This document shows, in pieces, positions 62,353 through 64,000 of a DNA stretch of 64,000 nt; position 1 is the first letter of the stretch, and every line of letters begins with the position of its first letter. The translations under genes were made by a program, and so were the position numbers. The stretch spans positions 359,397 to 423,396 of the forward strand of contig CADADR010000002.1 of NCBI GenBank assembly GCA_902786745.1. Reading direction: 5' to 3'. The notes below the pieces were generated by a model. The model searched no databases, had not been told where the DNA came from, and worked only from the letters and a program-made list of their open reading frames with translations. Source of the stretch: an uncultured Bacteroidia bacterium. Lineage in GTDB: Bacteria > Bacteroidota > Bacteroidia > Bacteroidales > F082.

Positions 62353-62956
62353 AACATTTTCTGGTTACAAAACACAAAGCGAAGAAATTTATTTCTGTAA
62401 ACCAATCAAACAATGCTAACATTTTGAAGTCTTTATTGAATAATGCAAATCTATTTATTTATTTTTCAATATTTTGAATTAACCTATAAAGCAAAACTAA
62501 AAAAATTGCATATTATTGTATTTATTTGATATTTGAATTTAAATTATATAGTATAATATACTGATTATTTATCATTTATATCAATTATTTGACGATTTTT
62601 CAAATATATAACTTCTACCAATTATTCACTTGTGTAAAGCGATATATTGTATATATGTAAATCACAATATATATGTTTGATTTATAGGTATTTAATAAAA
62701 CTTGGTTTAGAATTGTAAATTCAACAACTGCTCTAGATTCACAAATCAAAACATCGCGTATTTGGCGTTTTCCGACCAAAAATGACCCGCAGTTCATCTC
62801 AAAAACAAACACGCTCTAGAGGCTTAAAAACGCCCTCCTACCCTCGCCCGAAATGATCCGGTCGATCATAAAAACTGCCGCTTTTCTTTCCCTGTTTTTT
62901 GTCGTGTTTTTTTACACCTTATTAATATAGTGCTTTCCCAGCTTCAAAAAAAGCCC

Positions 62957-62964
62957 TATCTTTG
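62957..62964 (+). promoter_or_regulatory. Bacteroidota -7 box for the AlbA_2 gene
   Basis: TATCTTTGC matches the consensus, 8 bases before ATG 62973, so the leader is very short. Confidence 0.65.
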
Positions 62965-62972
62965 CCGCCTCG

Positions 62973-63626
62973 ATGAAGAAGAAAGACAACCATATCCAGA
63001 ACCTCATCTCAGAGGGCGAACACCAGATGCTCGATTTCAAGTTTGAGATTTCGGACAGCAAACGCATTGCCCGGTCGCTAGCCGCGTTCGCCAACACCGA
63101 TGGCGGACGTCTATTGGTAGGCGTGAAGGACAATGGCGCCATTGCGGGCGTACGTTCCGACGAGGAGATTCACATGATACAGGCGGCTGCCGAGATGTAT
63201 TGCCAGCCAAAGGTTGAGTATTCTACAGAAGAATGGGAAATCAACGGGAAGACTGTGCTCGAGGTCATCATCCCAAAAGACAAGCACAACAAGCACAAGG
63301 CACCCGACAACCAAGGCAATTACAAGGTCTTCGTCAGGGTCAAAGACGAGAACCTTGTCGCCGATAGCGTATTATTAAAGGTGTGGAAGTCCGCCAAATT
63401 CGCAAGACCCGCCAAGATTGCCTTTACTGACACCGAGGAGCTGCTTCTACGTCATCTCTCTGAAAACGGTGAGATCACCCTGGCAGAATTCCAGGAAATC
63501 GCACATATTAATAAAAGGAGAGCCGAAAAAATCCTCGCCGATTTCATCATTGTGGGCACTATTGAGCTCATTCAGACCAGCAAAAACACCGTTTTTCGGC
63601 TTTCCGAACCCGAAAAGCCCGAATAA
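62973..63626 (+). CDS. AlbA_2 (Schlafen-like) domain protein with C-terminal winged helix
   Basis: 217 residues. Residues about 12-125 form an AlbA_2/Schlafen-like domain: SEGEHQMLDFKFEISDSKRI, then ARSLAAFANTDGGRLLVGVK, DNGAI, and a later VLEVIIPKDKHNKH segment. The E-x-x-x-LDFK start and ANTDGG motif are typical. The C-terminal 75 residues form a probable winged helix (LLLRHLSENGEITLAEFQEI, NKRRAEKILADFIIVGTIEL). AlbA_2 proteins bind nucleic acids and include regulators and tRNA-cleaving Schlafen relatives. It lies just upstream of the rRNA operon on the same strand. Confidence 0.85.
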   Translation: MKKKDNHIQNLISEGEHQMLDFKFEISDSKRIARSLAAFANTDGGRLLVGVKDNGAIAGVRSDEEIHMIQAAAEMYCQPKVEYSTEEWEINGKTVLEVIIPKDKHNKHKAPDNQGNYKVFVRVKDENLVADSVLLKVWKSAKFARPAKIAFTDTEELLLRHLSENGEITLAEFQEIAHINKRRAEKILADFIIVGTIELIQTSKNTVFRLSEPEKPE

Positions 63627-63720
63627 AATTATCGTTTTTTGGCTAAAAATACTAAGACTGAAAATTTTATTTTACTGATTAACAAAATAATATAATATTT
63701 TATCAAAAATAATTGAAATT

Positions 63721-63755
63721 TTTGATTGCCAGTATCTAAAAAGGTCGTACCTTTG
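63721..63755 (+). promoter_or_regulatory. rRNA operon promoter
   Basis: TTTG at 63721-63724 and TACCTTTG followed by C at 63748-63755 have a 23-base spacer and full matches to both Bacteroidota promoter elements. It lies about 190 bases upstream of the 16S start. Confidence 0.75.
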
Positions 63756-63808
63756 CAATCCGCTTCCTCAAAAAAGAGGGGTTAGACTGAAGGGATTCGG
63801 AAGCGAAA

Positions 63809-63821
63809 AGTTCTTTGAAAG
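63809..63821 (+). promoter_or_regulatory. boxA-like antitermination site in the rRNA leader
   Basis: AGTTCTTTGAAAG resembles boxA elements used by NusB/NusE in rRNA leaders and is at the expected place between promoter and 16S. Confidence 0.5.
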
Positions 63822-63843
63822 CTTGAGGCCAGCACAAGATAAA

Positions 63844-63878
63844 GTGTCCGAGGCGCCGTTGAGGCGAGCGTCGGACAC
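63844..63878 (+). other. Leader hairpin upstream of 16S
   Basis: GTGTCCGA (63844-63851) pairs perfectly with TCGGACAC (63871-63878); the loop contains a second GC-rich stem. It may belong to the pre-16S processing structure, whose 3' strand is outside the window. Confidence 0.55.
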
Positions 63879-63948
63879 GGGAATAAGGAACCAAGAGAAC
63901 GAAGGCGGAACCCGAGATTCAGAATAGAAATTTGAGTAAAACAATAGT

Positions 63949-64000
63949 ACAACGAAGAGTTTGATCCTGGCTCAGGATGAACGCTAGCGGCAGGCCTAAT
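63949..64000 (+). rRNA. rrs: 16S ribosomal RNA, 5' end only
   Basis: The universal 27F site AGAGTTTGATCCTGGCTCAG occurs at 63956-63975, followed by GATGAACGCTAGCGGCAGGC. Position 1 is placed near 63949 by comparison with E. coli numbering. GCTAGCGGCAGGCCTAA is typical of Bacteroidales other than Bacteroides (which has GCTACAGGCTTAA). The gene continues past the edge. Confidence 0.97.

Larger units (their letters stand above)
62298..62972. other. Long A+T-rich gap without a convincing gene
   Basis: 675 bases separate the divergent XRE and AlbA_2 genes. From about 62390 to 62740 the sequence is extremely A+T-rich with runs such as ATATATATG and many stops in all frames. From about 62745 to 62900 it becomes G+C-richer (GCGTATTTGGCG, CGCCCTCCTACCCTCGCCCG, and a small GATC-CGGTC-GATC palindrome), then T-rich again. 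The open frames here are short, with A+T-driven compositions. It may hold a regulatory RNA or an acquired remnant, but I see no feature I can name besides the promoter boxes at each end. Confidence 0.4.
63627..63948 (+). other. rRNA operon promoter region and leader
   Basis: This 322-base stretch has no gene. It holds the rRNA promoter (63721-63755), a small CCTC/GAGG stem, a boxA-like segment (63810-63820) and a leader hairpin (63844-63878) before the 16S start. Confidence 0.75.

Noticed and set aside
62615..62812. Minus-strand reading frame of 65 codons in the A+T-rich gap
   Set aside because: Composition is driven by A+T runs, with no ribosome site, promoter or recognisable domain.

Overview
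The window looks like chromosomal DNA of a Bacteroidales bacterium (Bacteroidota). Almost every transcription unit is preceded by the Bacteroidota sigma-A box TAnnTTTG, usually TATTTTTGC or TATCTTTGC. Shine-Dalgarno sequences are rare. Protein types include type IX-style C-terminal domains, a TonB-dependent receptor, a C10 peptidase, DUF4301, DUF368 and FKBP lipoproteins. The 16S rRNA gene that starts at the right edge reads GCTAGCGGCAGGCCTAA, which fits Bacteroidales outside the genus Bacteroides. Most genes are G+C-rich. The first 1.6 kb and the gap at 62.3-62.95 kb are clearly A+T-rich.

Layout. 1-2.2 kb: an A+T-rich pair (cut membrane protein and a GIY-YIG-type T5orf172 protein) behind a HAD phosphatase. 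2.3-8 kb: Tex, a secreted C10 cysteine peptidase, a 32-residue lipoprotein and an outer-membrane barrel. 8-11.2 kb: TrmN6/RimM, a 10-TM heavy-metal exporter-like protein and a four-helix-bundle/zinc-finger protein. 11.3-17.4 kb: a TPP riboswitch in front of a TonB receptor, PreA, and a FecCD/ATPase importer pair. 17.4-25 kb: TypA, lipoproteins, GcvP, an S4 protein and a DUF368 transporter. 25-31.2 kb: small proteins, a PolB-like exonuclease with a Cas4-like nuclease, DnaB and an RluA-type synthase. 31.3-31.5 kb: two tRNA-Leu genes. 31.6-41 kb: a tightly coupled operon (DUF4301, TerB-like, MscS channel, RyR-like protein, RyR protein, two periplasmic TPR proteins, transmembrane TIR protein). 41-44.2 kb: DUF456, a split transketolase and a transketolase-LOG fusion. 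44.3-48.9 kb: outer-membrane proteins and a CotH protein. 48.9-51.5 kb: a Rel-family synthetase with ClpS. 51.5-56.6 kb: flippase, two Wzz proteins and an O-antigen ligase-like protein. 56.7-61.8 kb: NrnA followed by four FKBP lipoproteins. 61.9-64 kb: an XRE regulator, an AlbA_2 protein and the rRNA operon promoter, leader and 16S start.

The best candidate for an undescribed system is the 33.1-41.0 kb operon. Its TIR domain keeps the catalytic-type glutamate (WVGREI). It is anchored in the membrane with a periplasmic tail, and it is translationally coupled to two secreted TPR proteins, two RyR-type proteins and an MscS-type channel. I propose an envelope-stress or conflict-response circuit in which periplasmic sensing activates TIR NAD+ processing, a nucleotide product is read by the RyR proteins, and the MscS channel responds. 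The gene content is seen; the circuit is inference. Other notable items are the transketolase/LOG fusion, a dispersed palindromic repeat that has entered three coding regions in frame, and the four-gene FKBP array.
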